Shown piece after piece: positions 8,070 through 15,365 of a stretch of DNA of 20,517 nt. The position numbers and the translations under genes are program-made. The stretch comes from JAIMBK01 sp040755215. GTDB taxonomy: Bacteria; Bacillota; Desulfotomaculia; Desulfotomaculales; Nap2-2B. The notes beneath the pieces were generated by a model. That model saw nothing but the letters and a program-made list of their open reading frames with translations. It was not told where the DNA came from and ran no database searches. The stretch is from assembly GCA_040755215.1 (NCBI GenBank), contig JBFMBG010000062.1:1-20517 (forward strand), read 5' to 3'. Each line of letters opens with the position of its first letter. Positions within the stretch are counted from its first letter, which is position 1.

Positions 8070-8432
8070 TTAGCGCCTGGATATTTGTGAGGAACTGTAG
8101 ATTACTCTCCCTGTTTGCAATATCTCTTTGATAAAACTATCTTCTTGATTTTCCATTTCTTCGGGAGCTAATAAATGTGGTTCCACGCGGCAGTCAAATT
8201 TTTCAAAAAGCTCCATTGCTTTCGCTGCTTCAATTAAATAATCACAATCTTTATATTTCGGTGAAATCAGTGCTATGTCAAGATCACTGTAATCATTTTG
8301 TTTATTCCTGGCAAAAGATCCAAATAAAATGGCTTTCTGCAAATTTAACTTTTTTGCTACGTTCTTCCTGATATATTTTTCAAGACTCTTTTCGAGCTTA
8401 TCTACATTTCTCTGATCACCCTGCAAAGCCAT
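8070..8432 (-). CDS. MNT-type nucleotidyltransferase (MntA-like antitoxin)
   Basis: A 120-residue minimal nucleotidyltransferase. The signature GSFAR (38-42) followed by SDLD (49-52, with metal-binding D50 and D52) is clear; the third acidic residue is probably D80 or E84 in FDCRVEPHL. Proteins of this family partner with HEPN proteins, and in the characterised MntA/HepT pair the nucleotidyltransferase silences the HEPN toxin by adding AMP to it. The start ATG has AAGGAG eight bases upstream and lies inside the HEPN gene, a 31-base overlap, so the two are cotranslated with HEPN first. The reading frame is intact. Assignment to the family is secure; the antitoxin role is inferred from the pairing. 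Confidence 0.85.
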   Translation of the reverse strand: MALQGDQRNVDKLEKSLEKYIRKNVAKKLNLQKAILFGSFARNKQNDYSDLDIALISPKYKDCDYLIEAAKAMELFEKFDCRVEPHLLAPEEMENQEDSFIKEILQTGRVIYSSSQISRR

Positions 8433-8785
8433 ACTAACAACTCCTTCGATTTAACCAGTATATTTTCCGCTGCTTTTTTCGTAAACGATCTGGCAATTTT
8501 CTCCCGCGTCCTGGGGTATCTCGCAGCAACAGCAAAGCTTGTTAGTTGCCTTATTAACATTTTCTGTTCCTTATTTAACAAACTCCATACTTTAGCATCC
8601 TTTGCTAATAATTCCAAATTATGAACAGGTTTTGGAATCATATTATTGCCATCAATTACTGCTTTGATAGCTTTTTCGATCACCTGCTGGCACATAAATC
8701 CCATATACAAATAGTATTTCTGATGATAACATAAATGGGCTACTTCTATGTCCTCATAAGCAATTTCTAACCAATCGTCGATCAT
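8402..8785 (-). CDS. HEPN-domain protein (partner of the nucleotidyltransferase)
   Basis: A 127-residue helical protein with the HEPN pattern: an N-terminal DDWLEIAYEDIEVA helix, then QQVIEKAIKAVI (about 34-45), HNLELLAKDA, and the AARYPRTREKIA segment near residues 93-104. HEPN proteins paired with MNT-type nucleotidyltransferases are often RNase toxins that use an R-x4-6-H motif. I do not find that motif here, so this member may not be a canonical RNase and could act by binding nucleotides or RNA. It overlaps the nucleotidyltransferase gene by 31 bases. Its own ribosome site is weak (AAAGG 12 bases before the ATG). It is the gene nearest the glmS end, separated from it by the glmS terminator. 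Confidence 0.8.
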   Translation of the reverse strand: MIDDWLEIAYEDIEVAHLCYHQKYYLYMGFMCQQVIEKAIKAVIDGNNMIPKPVHNLELLAKDAKVWSLLNKEQKMLIRQLTSFAVAARYPRTREKIARSFTKKAAENILVKSKELLVWLCRVIREM

Positions 8786-8869
8786 TATCTAAAGCTACCT
8801 TTCGGGTACTTTTTTCCATTTTATCTTCCTCCCCAGACTTTTTCAACTACTTCAGTTAAACGCGCAAGC

Positions 8870-8925
8870 AAAAAGACCACTTTCTCCCGGTATATACTTT
8901 GAGAATACCATTGGGAAAGTGGTCT
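8870..8925 (-). terminator. intrinsic terminator of glmS
   Basis: On the minus strand, 31 bases after the glmS stop, AGACCACTTTCCC (8913-8925) pairs with the complementary arm near 8874-8888 across one small bulge. An inner GGTAT/ATACC pairing extends the stem. The stem is followed directly by a TTTTT run (8870-8874). This is a textbook intrinsic terminator and separates glmS from the accessory genes beyond. Confidence 0.85.
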
Positions 8926-8955
8926 ATTCCTTACGCCCGGCCGCGTCCCTGAGGC

Positions 8956-10782
8956 CTACTCCACCGTCACGCTTTTGGCCAGGTTGCGGGGCTGGTCGAC
9001 GTCGCATCCCCTGGCCACGGCCATGTAGTAGGCCAGCAGCTGCAAAGGGATCACCGCCAGCACAGGGGCCAGCAGGGGGTGGGTGGCGGGGATGGAATAC
9101 ACCTGGTCGGCCACTTTGTCCACTTCGGGCATGCCTTCCGTGGCCAGGGCAAAGACGGTGGCGTCGCGGGCCTTGACTTCCTTGACGTTGCTCAGCGTTT
9201 TTTCCAGCAGGTGGGGCTGGGTGGCCAGGGCAATCACCGGGACGCCCGCCACGATCAGGGCCAGGGTGCCGTGCTTGAGTTCGCCGGCGGCGTAGGCTTC
9301 GGCGTGGATATACGAGATTTCTTTGAGTTTCAGGGAGCCTTCCATGGCCACCGCGTAGTCCAGGCCGCGGCCGATGAAAAAGGCGTCCGTGCACCCGGCA
9401 TAGTCAACGGCAAAGTCCCTGATTGGTCCGCAGTTGTCGAGAATCGCCTGGGCCTTGGCGCTCAATGATTTTAATTCCTCGACGAGCGCCCGGCTGTCTT
9501 TGGCCGGAATGGTTCCCAGCGCGTCGGCCAGGTGCAGGGCCAGCAGGTACAGGGCGATCAACTGGGCGGTGTACGCTTTCGTGGAAGCAACCGCTATTTC
9601 CGGCCCCGCCAAGGTGTACAGGACGTGGTCGGCTTCGCGGGCGATGGAACTGCCCACCACGTTGGTGATGGCGATTACCGGGGCCCCCAGCCTCTTCGCC
9701 TCCCGCAGGGCGGCCAGAGAATCCGCCGTTTCCCCGGACTGGCTGATGATCACCACCAGGCTGCGCCCGTCGATGAGCGGCTGGCGGTAGCGAAATTCCG
9801 AGGCAATGTCTATTTCCACCGGGATGCGCACCAGTTTTTCCAGTACGTATTTCCCCACCAGGCCGGCGTGGTAGGCCGTCCCGCAAGCGGTAACAAAGAT
9901 TTTATTTACGTTTTTCAGCTCATCTGCGCCCAGAGCAATTTCTTTCAGTTCTACGCGCCCGTCCTCCGCCAGCCGTCCCCGCAGGGTGTCTTTCAGCGCG
10001 CGGGGCTGCTCGTGGATTTCCTTGAGCATAAAGTGGTCATAGCCGCCTTTTTCGGCCTGGGCAGCCTCCCACTCGACAGCAAAAATGGGCTTGGAAACAC
10101 TTCTCCCGCTATTGTCATAGACGGCAGCGCCCTCCCGGGTGATGGCGGCAATCTCCCCGTCGGCAAGGATGTGCGCCGAGCGGGTGTAGGGCAGGATAGC
10201 CGGGATGTCGGAAGCAAATAAATTTTCCTCCCGCCCCAGGCCGACCACCAGGGGGCTGTCCTGGCGGGCCGCCACCAGCCGCTCCGGCTCCAGCGTTGAG
10301 AGCGCCACCAGGGCGTAAGAGCCTTTAATTTTCTCCATCATCCGGATAATCGTGGAGGCCAGGTCGCCGTCGTAAAAGTGCTCCACCAGGTGGGGCAGAA
10401 CTTCCGTATCGGTTTCCGAGCTGAAGACGTGCCCTTCGGCAATGAGCCACTCCCGTAAGGAAAGGTAGTTTTCAATGATGCCGTTGTGGACTACCACGAA
10501 ACGGCCGCCGCAGTCACTGTGGGGGTGGGCGTTTACGTCGGTGGGCCGGCCGTGGGTGGCCCAGCGGGTGTGGCCGATCCCGGTGGTGCCGGCGCACTGC
10601 CGGCCGTTTAACCGTTCCACCAGGTCCGCCAGTTTTCCCGCCTGCTTGTAAATTTGAATCTGTCCGTCCTCCAGTAAAGCAACCCCCGCCGAATCGTAGC
10701 CCCTGTACTCCAGCCTGGCCAGCCCGTCCAGCAGCACCGGCAGGGCCGGCCTAAACCCGGTATAGCCGATAATACCACACAT
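8956..10782 (-). CDS. glmS: glutamine-fructose-6-phosphate aminotransferase (isomerizing)
   Basis: This 608-residue cytosolic enzyme makes glucosamine-6-phosphate from fructose-6-phosphate and glutamine, the first committed step to UDP-GlcNAc for peptidoglycan. The N-terminal glutaminase domain starts MCGIIGYTG, with Cys2 as nucleophile, and contains HTRWATHG and HPHSDCGG. The two C-terminal SIS sugar-isomerase domains show TACGTAYHAG and SQSGETADS, then STKAYTAQL. The protein ends with the conserved PRNLAKSVTVE. Length is normal and no lesions are seen. The ATG has GGAGG ten bases upstream. Expression should be controlled by the ribozyme in its leader, and it ends at the terminator near 8.9 kb. 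It lies downstream of glmM, whose product uses glucosamine-6-phosphate. Confidence 0.97.
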   Translation of the reverse strand: MCGIIGYTGFRPALPVLLDGLARLEYRGYDSAGVALLEDGQIQIYKQAGKLADLVERLNGRQCAGTTGIGHTRWATHGRPTDVNAHPHSDCGGRFVVVHNGIIENYLSLREWLIAEGHVFSSETDTEVLPHLVEHFYDGDLASTIIRMMEKIKGSYALVALSTLEPERLVAARQDSPLVVGLGREENLFASDIPAILPYTRSAHILADGEIAAITREGAAVYDNSGRSVSKPIFAVEWEAAQAEKGGYDHFMLKEIHEQPRALKDTLRGRLAEDGRVELKEIALGADELKNVNKIFVTACGTAYHAGLVGKYVLEKLVRIPVEIDIASEFRYRQPLIDGRSLVVIISQSGETADSLAALREAKRLGAPVIAITNVVGSSIAREADHVLYTLAGPEIAVASTKAYTAQLIALYLLALHLADALGTIPAKDSRALVEELKSLSAKAQAILDNCGPIRDFAVDYAGCTDAFFIGRGLDYAVAMEGSLKLKEISYIHAEAYAAGELKHGTLALIVAGVPVIALATQPHLLEKTLSNVKEVKARDATVFALATEGMPEVDKVADQVYSIPATHPLLAPVLAVIPLQLLAYYMAVARGCDVDQPRNLAKSVTVE

Positions 10783-10917
10783 CGTGGCTTAACCTCCCAA
10801 TCGCTAAATTTCACCAATCCACTGACGAAATAAGTTAGTTTACATAATCCAAGAGCAGGGCTTGAACAAAAAGCCGACTGCCAGAAAATAATTCCGGAAA
10901 AAGAAAAACCGGGGCAC

Positions 10918-10949
10918 AAAAAAGCCACGGTTGGCAAAGCATGGCTTTT
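10918..10949 (-). terminator. terminator-like hairpin in the glmS leader, overlapping the ribozyme 3' end
   Basis: On the minus strand AAAAGCCATG (10940-10949) pairs with CGTGGCTTTT (10920-10929), a ten-pair stem with one T-G wobble and a ten-base loop, ending in six T residues (10918-10923). It lies between the ribozyme core and glmS. Its 5' arm shares GCC and flanking bases with the ribozyme's final helix (GGC-AAAA-GCC, 10943-10952). A third pairing, GGCAAA (10947-10952) with TTTGCC (10933-10938), would also exclude it. Such mutually exclusive helices could set read-through into glmS. Confidence 0.65.
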
Positions 10950-11137
10950 GCCTTTGTCCTCACCGGGCACTTTTGTCCCGGCAGTTGCCTGCCGGTTTTG
11001 TGATGCCGCTAACGGTCGTGAGCAACCGGGGAGCACCCGCCGAACATTTCGATTAACTCCCCCCTCGTCAACCACCTGAGAGGCGAGAAGTGGGAAGTTG
11101 GCGGTGAAGATCCCGCATCTCAGCTGGTTCTGGCGCT
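10938..11137 (-). ncRNA. glmS ribozyme (glucosamine-6-phosphate-activated self-cleaving RNA)
   Basis: The minus-strand leader contains the conserved glmS ribozyme signatures in order. GCGCCAGAACC begins at 11136, with predicted self-cleavage between A11137 and G11136. Then come GGTTGACGAGG (about 11074-11064), GGGAGTTAATCGA, TTCGGCGGGTGCTCCCCGG and TTGCTCACGACCGTTAGC. The 3' domain contains GGTGAGGACAAAGGC and a GGC-AAAA-GCC helix. In characterised members, glucosamine-6-phosphate acts as cofactor for cleavage and the shortened mRNA is then degraded, so the product of GlmS shuts off glmS. The element lies about 155 bases upstream of the glmS ATG and 110 bases beyond the glmM stop, so both mono- and dicistronic transcripts would carry it. 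Confidence 0.95.
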
Positions 11138-11184
11138 GCGTATTCAGTTGTCCAGGCAGGGCCTTTGCTCCCTGTTAAATACAT
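11068..11184 (-). CDS. possible 38-codon leader ORF running into the ribozyme
   Basis: An ATG at 11184 (with a GTG just before it) follows a strong GGGGGAGG sequence, though the spacing is short. The frame runs 38 codons, across the cleavage site and the first helices of the glmS ribozyme, to a TGA at 11068-11070. The peptide begins MYLTGSKGPAW and matches no family I know. It may be chance, as the ribozyme constrains the sequence. Confidence 0.2.
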   Translation of the reverse strand: MYLTGSKGPAWTTEYAAPEPAEMRDLHRQLPTSRLSGG

Positions 11185-11249
11185 CACCTCCCCCGGAAAA
11201 CGGCAATCGGTAATGGGAGCCCTTTGCGCCGGATGCTTTGCACCTGCAT

Positions 11250-12584
11250 TTAAGCCAGCTTTCTGACCACCTGAGTTAATTCTTCGACGATGGCGCGCAG
11301 ATCTTCGGGATCCCTTCCTTCCGCCATCACCCGGATGAGGGGCTCGGTGCCCGACGGACGGACCAGGATCCGGCCCTGCCCGTTGAGCTTCAGCAACTGC
11401 CGGCGAATGGCTTCCTGCAGGTGCGGGCTGGCCATCACTTTTTGCTTGTCGCCCACTGGAACGTTTTCCAGTAACTGGGGCAGGCGTTCCATTTGCGCCG
11501 CCAGTTCACTTAAGGCGGCGCCCCGCCCCACGACCACCGAAAGGAGTTTCAAAGCAGTCAAGACGCCGTCCCCGGTAGTATGATCGTCTAAAAAAAGGAT
11601 GTGCCCGCTCTGCTCGCCGCCGAAAGTGGCGCCTGACTTAAGCATCTCCTCCAGCACGTAGCGGTCGCCGACCTTTGTTTCAATTATTTCAATACCGTCC
11701 TGGCGGAGGGCCAGGTGCAGGCCGAGGTTGCTCATTACCGTAACCACCACGGTATTTTTCGCCAGCTTGCCTCTGGCCTTTAAGTCCCGTCCGCAAATCA
11801 CCATAATCTGATCGCCGTCGACGACATTCCCCTGCTCGTCTACGGCAATTAGCCGGTCGGCGTCGCCGTCGCAGGCAAGGCCCAAATCCGCCCCGCAGGA
11901 AAGAACCATCTCCCGGAGGGCCCGCGGGCAGGTGGAGCCGCACGCATCGTTGATATTTACGCCGTTCGGCCGGTGAAAAACAGGCACTACTTCTGCGCCC
12001 AGTTCCCGCAAAAGGCGGGGCATGACGTAGCTGGCCGCGCCGTTGGCGCAGTCGACCACGATTTTCAAGCCGCTTAAATCTACCGGGGCCTTTTCCTTAA
12101 GGAAACTCAGGTAAAGATCGCCGGCCGCCGCGACTGCGGAGCAGCAACCCACCTCGTGACCCACCGGCGAAGGGATTTTTTCCTGGCGGTCAACCAGGGA
12201 TTCGATTTCTTCCTCAACGGAATCCGGCAGTTTAAAACCGTCGGAACCGAAAAACTTTATGCCGTTGTCGGCCACCGGGTTATGCGACGCGGAAATAACC
12301 ACCCCGCCGGCCGCCCCCAGCGCGCGGGTCAGGTAGGCGATGGCCGGGGTCGGAAGGACGCCCACCTTCAAAACGCGCACGCCCGCCGAGCAGATCCCGG
12401 CAACCAGGGCGCCTTCCAGCATATCGCCGGAAATCCGCGTATCGCGGCCGATCACCAGGGGTGCCCCGGGAAATTTTTGCGCCAAAACATGCGCTCCCGC
12501 CCGGCCAATTTTCAAGGCCAGCTCGGCAGTCAACTCCCTGTTTGCTACCCCCCGCACCCCGTCGGTGCCAAACATTCCACCCAT
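11250..12584 (-). CDS. glmM: phosphoglucosamine mutase
   Basis: GlmM interconverts glucosamine-6-phosphate and glucosamine-1-phosphate, the step after GlmS on the way to UDP-GlcNAc. The 444-residue protein has the family's four-domain order: the start MGGMFGTDGVRG, the catalytic phosphoserine loop SASHNP with Ser100, the metal-binding DGDADR near residue 240, and the sugar/phosphate-binding RPSGTEPLIRVMAEG near the C-terminus. I chose the ATG at 12584 because GAGGGGG lies five bases upstream and the product then matches the usual length. An upstream in-frame ATG at 12617 falls on the -10 box of the promoter. The gene has its own promoter and is followed by glmS with its ribozyme. No lesions are seen. 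Confidence 0.96.
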   Translation of the reverse strand: MGGMFGTDGVRGVANRELTAELALKIGRAGAHVLAQKFPGAPLVIGRDTRISGDMLEGALVAGICSAGVRVLKVGVLPTPAIAYLTRALGAAGGVVISASHNPVADNGIKFFGSDGFKLPDSVEEEIESLVDRQEKIPSPVGHEVGCCSAVAAAGDLYLSFLKEKAPVDLSGLKIVVDCANGAASYVMPRLLRELGAEVVPVFHRPNGVNINDACGSTCPRALREMVLSCGADLGLACDGDADRLIAVDEQGNVVDGDQIMVICGRDLKARGKLAKNTVVVTVMSNLGLHLALRQDGIEIIETKVGDRYVLEEMLKSGATFGGEQSGHILFLDDHTTGDGVLTALKLLSVVVGRGAALSELAAQMERLPQLLENVPVGDKQKVMASPHLQEAIRRQLLKLNGQGRILVRPSGTEPLIRVMAEGRDPEDLRAIVEELTQVVRKLA

Positions 12585-12616
12585 GACAGCCCCCTCTTTG
12601 GAAAAACCACATCCCA

Positions 12617-12646
12617 ATTATATAATCCTGCACAATCCGACGTCAA
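12617..12646 (-). promoter_or_regulatory. sigma-A-type promoter of glmM
   Basis: On the minus strand TTGACG (12641-12646) and TATAAT (12617-12622) are separated by 18 bases, close to the vegetative consensus. Transcription should start near 12610, giving a leader of about 25 bases before the glmM ATG. This makes glmM-glmS transcribable independently of cdaA. Confidence 0.75.
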
Positions 12647-12814
12647 TCACTCCTGTCTGATCCAGGGAAAAATTTAATTCCAGCAGTACCCATATTTTAT
12701 TTAGGAGACCGGTTAAATATTCAATTTTACTAATTAGTTTCGAGCAATTAATTCTCCTGCTATATAGTATGACGAAAATAAACCGCTGGTTAGTTCCCGA
12801 ACCCGATGAAAAAA
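12647..12814 (-). other. cdaA-glmM gap without a cdaR gene
   Basis: About 170 AT-rich bases lie between the cdaA stop and the glmM promoter. In many Firmicutes cdaR (YbbR domains) occupies this place. No YbbR-like frame is visible in the gap; the only open frames are short and antisense or run through the promoter. Short inverted repeats (for example GGAGA...TCTCC) occur, but no convincing terminator. Confidence 0.6.
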
Positions 12815-13636
12815 TTACTTTTTGCGCCATAAAAAGGCCAGGGAGCGGCGGCCGGGCTCCGGCTTGAACACCTTGTGCAGGCGCTCGGCCAGGGTGGGCC
12901 TGTCCAGGTTGCGGGCCAGGACACCCTCCACGGCCAGGGAAACCTCCCCCGACTCTTCCGAAACAATAACCGCCAGGGCGTCGGAAACTTCCGTTATGCC
13001 CACCCCCGCCCGGTGGCGGGTGCCCAGCTCTTTGCTGATCTGCACACCTTCGGCCAGCGGCAAAAAACAGGCCGCCGCGGCAACCCGGTTGCCCCTGATA
13101 ATCACGGCGCCGTCATGCAAAGGAGAACCGGGGATAAATATATTGATTAACAGTTCGGCAGAAACGATTCCCTCAATTTTTATTCCCCGGTCGATATATT
13201 ACTCTAACCCGGTAGTTCTTTCCAGCACTACCAGCGCGCCCGTCCTGTTTTTGGCCAGGGCATAAACCGCCTGGACGATTTCCTCGCTGACTTTGCTGAA
13301 GTCAGATTCATTTAAATGGGGCAGGGAGGAGGTGAAAATTTCCCCTCCCCCCAGCTTTTCTAAGGCGCGCCGCAATTCGGGCTGAAAAACCACCGGCAAG
13401 GCCACCAGCAGCGCCGTTATGGCCTGGCTGAGCAGCCAGTGCACGTAGGTAAGGCGGAGCCAGTTGCTGACCGCCGTGGCGATCAGCAAAACCACCAGGC
13501 CTTTGATTAATTGCACGGCCCGGGTTCCTCTAATCAGCAGAACCAGCCAGTAAAGAAACAAAGCCACAATAACGACGTCAATGATCGTGGTCAGGCTGAA
13601 AAAATTCGGGATGATGTTTTTGAGCTTATCCAGCAA
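12815..13636 (-). pseudogene. cdaA: diadenylate cyclase CdaA interrupted by an in-frame TAA
   Basis: CdaA is the membrane-bound enzyme that makes c-di-AMP from two ATP. The 274-codon frame matches the family's usual length. Three hydrophobic segments (about 13-37, 40-60, 69-92) form the N-terminal anchor. The catalytic DAC domain follows, with LHDGAVIIRG and GTRHRAGVGITE. A TAA at 13199-13201 falls at codon 146, between TTGLE and YIDRGIKIEG, where relatives have an acidic residue. GAA or GAG to TAA would explain it. Both sides are in the same frame with no other lesion. The catalytic half has no convincing restart: its first TTG (13120) lacks a ribosome site. The gene starts at a TTG overlapping cimA by 11 bases. 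c-di-AMP synthesis is usually essential, so a sequencing error, a second cyclase such as DisA, or readthrough must be considered. Confidence 0.85.
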
Positions 13637-15248
13637 CCCCCTGCTCTCCTTTATTTTTTAAAGCTGCCGTTTTGTTTTCGCCCGGCCTTTCCTGAGCTTT
13701 TAAAAGGCCGTAGGCAATGCTGTCCACCAGCGCCTGCCAGCTGGCTTCAATGATGTTTGCGGAAACGCCCACAGTGCCCCAGGAACATTGCCCGTCGCCG
13801 GTCTCAATCAAGACCCGCACCACCGCACCCGTGCCGTCCTTTTCATCCAAAACCCTTACCTTGTAATCCGTTAACTGCATATTGCGGATTCCCGGGTAAA
13901 ACTCTTCTAAAGCCTTGCGCAACGCGTTGTCCAGGGCGTTTACCGGGCCGTTTCCTTCCGCCGCCGTGTGCACCACCCGGTCGCCGACGGTGAGCTTGAT
14001 GATTGCTTCCGAATAAACCGGGCTGTTTTCTTTTAACTCGATAATCACTTTCAAGTTTTCCAGCCGGAAAGGCTCCCGGTAACCGTGGCAAACCTTGCGC
14101 AACAGCAGTTCCAAAGAGCCCTCCGCGCCTTCAAACTGGTAGCCCCGGTGCTCCAACTCTTTGATTTTTTCCAGCACCCGGCGGGTTTCTTCTCCGCCTT
14201 CGACGTTAAGATTAAGTTCCTTGAACTTATAAAGGAGATTGGAAAAACCGCTCAACTCGGAAACCAGCACCCGGCGGCGGTTGCCGACAAGCTCCGGGTC
14301 AATGTGTTCGTAGGTGCGGGGATCCTTTAAAATGGCGCTCACATGCAGGCCGCCCTTGTGGGCAAAAGCGCTTGCTCCGACGAAAGGCTGCTGCACCACC
14401 GGGTGCATGTTGGCCAGTTCGCTGACGTAGCGGGAAAGCTCGGTAAGCCTGGCCAGGCTGGTCCGGGGGATGGTTTGAACGCCGCATTTGAGGGTAAGAT
14501 TCGGGATTACCGAACACAGATTGGCGTTGCCGCAGCGCTCCCCGTACCCGTTCACGGTGCCCTGCACCTGCGTTGCGCCGGCCTGGACGGCCGCAATGGT
14601 ATTGGCTACGGCCAGTTCGCCGTCGTTATGGCAGTGAATGCCCAGAGGCACGTTCAATTCCTGGCGAAGTTGGCCGATAATTCCGGCAACTTCCTGAGGC
14701 AAACTCCCGCCGTTGGTATCGCACAGCACGCATACGTCGGCTCCCCCTGCGCAGGCCGCTTTTAAGGTGGCCAGCGCGTAGGCGGCGTTTGCCTTGTATC
14801 CGTCGAAGAAATGCTCCGCATCATAGAATACGGTTAAACCCTTACTTTTTAAGTAAGCCACCGAATCCCTGATCATGGCCAGGTTTTCGGGGAGCGTGGT
14901 TTGCAGGGCGTGGGTTACGTGGAAGTCCCAGGTCTTCCCCACTACAGTGGCTACCGGGACGTCCGCCGCGATAAGTTTTTTCAGGTTGGGGTCGGCGGCG
15001 GCTTCAATCCCGGGCTTGCGGGTGGAGCCGAAGGCGGCGATGCGCGCGCATTCCAGTTTGAACTTCCTGATGCGCTGAAAAAAGGCGGCGTCTTTGGGGT
15101 TAGAACCGGGCCACCCGCCCTCTATATAATGAAAGCCCATTTTATCGAGCTTTAAGGCAATCTTCACCTTATCTTCAACGGAAAAAGAGATCCCCTCGCC
15201 CTGAGCGCCGTCTCTTAAAGTGGTATCGTAAATTTCGACTGGCTGCAT
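13626..15248 (-). CDS. cimA: citramalate synthase
   Basis: CimA condenses pyruvate and acetyl-CoA to (R)-citramalate, opening the threonine-independent route to isoleucine. The 540-residue protein has an HMGL-like TIM barrel starting EIYDTTLRDGAQGEGISFS (about 5-23), with FYDAEHFFDGYKAN, CDTNGGSLP and the metal-binding HCHNDGELAVAN. A C-terminal LeuA-type regulatory domain (about 400-520) probably senses isoleucine. The segments YIEGGWPGSNPKD and VNGYGERCGNANL fit citramalate synthase better than 2-isopropylmalate synthase LeuA. I chose the ATG at 15248, with GGGGAAGG six bases upstream; a longer frame to 15320 adds a hydrophobic stretch without family support. It is cotranscribed with leuCDB, whose enzymes also serve the citramalate pathway. 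Confidence 0.92.
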   Translation of the reverse strand: MQPVEIYDTTLRDGAQGEGISFSVEDKVKIALKLDKMGFHYIEGGWPGSNPKDAAFFQRIRKFKLECARIAAFGSTRKPGIEAAADPNLKKLIAADVPVATVVGKTWDFHVTHALQTTLPENLAMIRDSVAYLKSKGLTVFYDAEHFFDGYKANAAYALATLKAACAGGADVCVLCDTNGGSLPQEVAGIIGQLRQELNVPLGIHCHNDGELAVANTIAAVQAGATQVQGTVNGYGERCGNANLCSVIPNLTLKCGVQTIPRTSLARLTELSRYVSELANMHPVVQQPFVGASAFAHKGGLHVSAILKDPRTYEHIDPELVGNRRRVLVSELSGFSNLLYKFKELNLNVEGGEETRRVLEKIKELEHRGYQFEGAEGSLELLLRKVCHGYREPFRLENLKVIIELKENSPVYSEAIIKLTVGDRVVHTAAEGNGPVNALDNALRKALEEFYPGIRNMQLTDYKVRVLDEKDGTGAVVRVLIETGDGQCSWGTVGVSANIIEASWQALVDSIAYGLLKAQERPGENKTAALKNKGEQGVAG

Positions 15249-15272
15249 AACGAGCCTTCCCCTCGAAAATAA

Positions 15273-15306
15273 ATTCACCGCAAAAACGCTAAGAACGCAG
15301 AGATTT
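15273..15306. repeat. dispersed intergenic motif (CACCGCAAA...AACGCAGAG type)
   Basis: The gap between leuB and cimA contains TTCACCGCAAAAACGCT followed by AAGAACGCAGAGA. This resembles a short motif, CACCGCAAAGACGC...AACGCAGAG, that I associate with intergenic regions of many bacterial genomes. Only one copy is visible here, so repeat status rests on general recollection. Confidence 0.4.
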
Positions 15307-15365
15307 AGAATTATAAACAACGCCTCCGGGATACAACCGGGAATTTTCTATGAAGAAAACGGAGG

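Noticed and set aside
9532..10221. 229-codon open frame on the plus strand
   Set aside because: Antisense to glmS with no recognisable motifs; a shadow of high-GC coding sequence.
10608..11075. 155-codon minus-strand frame across the glmS leader
   Set aside because: It runs through the ribozyme and terminator and ends inside glmS in another frame; the RNA elements explain the sequence.
12618..12830. 70-codon minus-strand frame between cdaA and glmM, considered as a cdaR remnant
   Set aside because: No YbbR-like pattern, no ribosome site, and it ends on the glmM promoter.
13199..13201. Recoding of the cdaA stop by pyrrolysine or selenocysteine
   Set aside because: The codon is TAA; pyrrolysine uses TAG and selenocysteine uses TGA.
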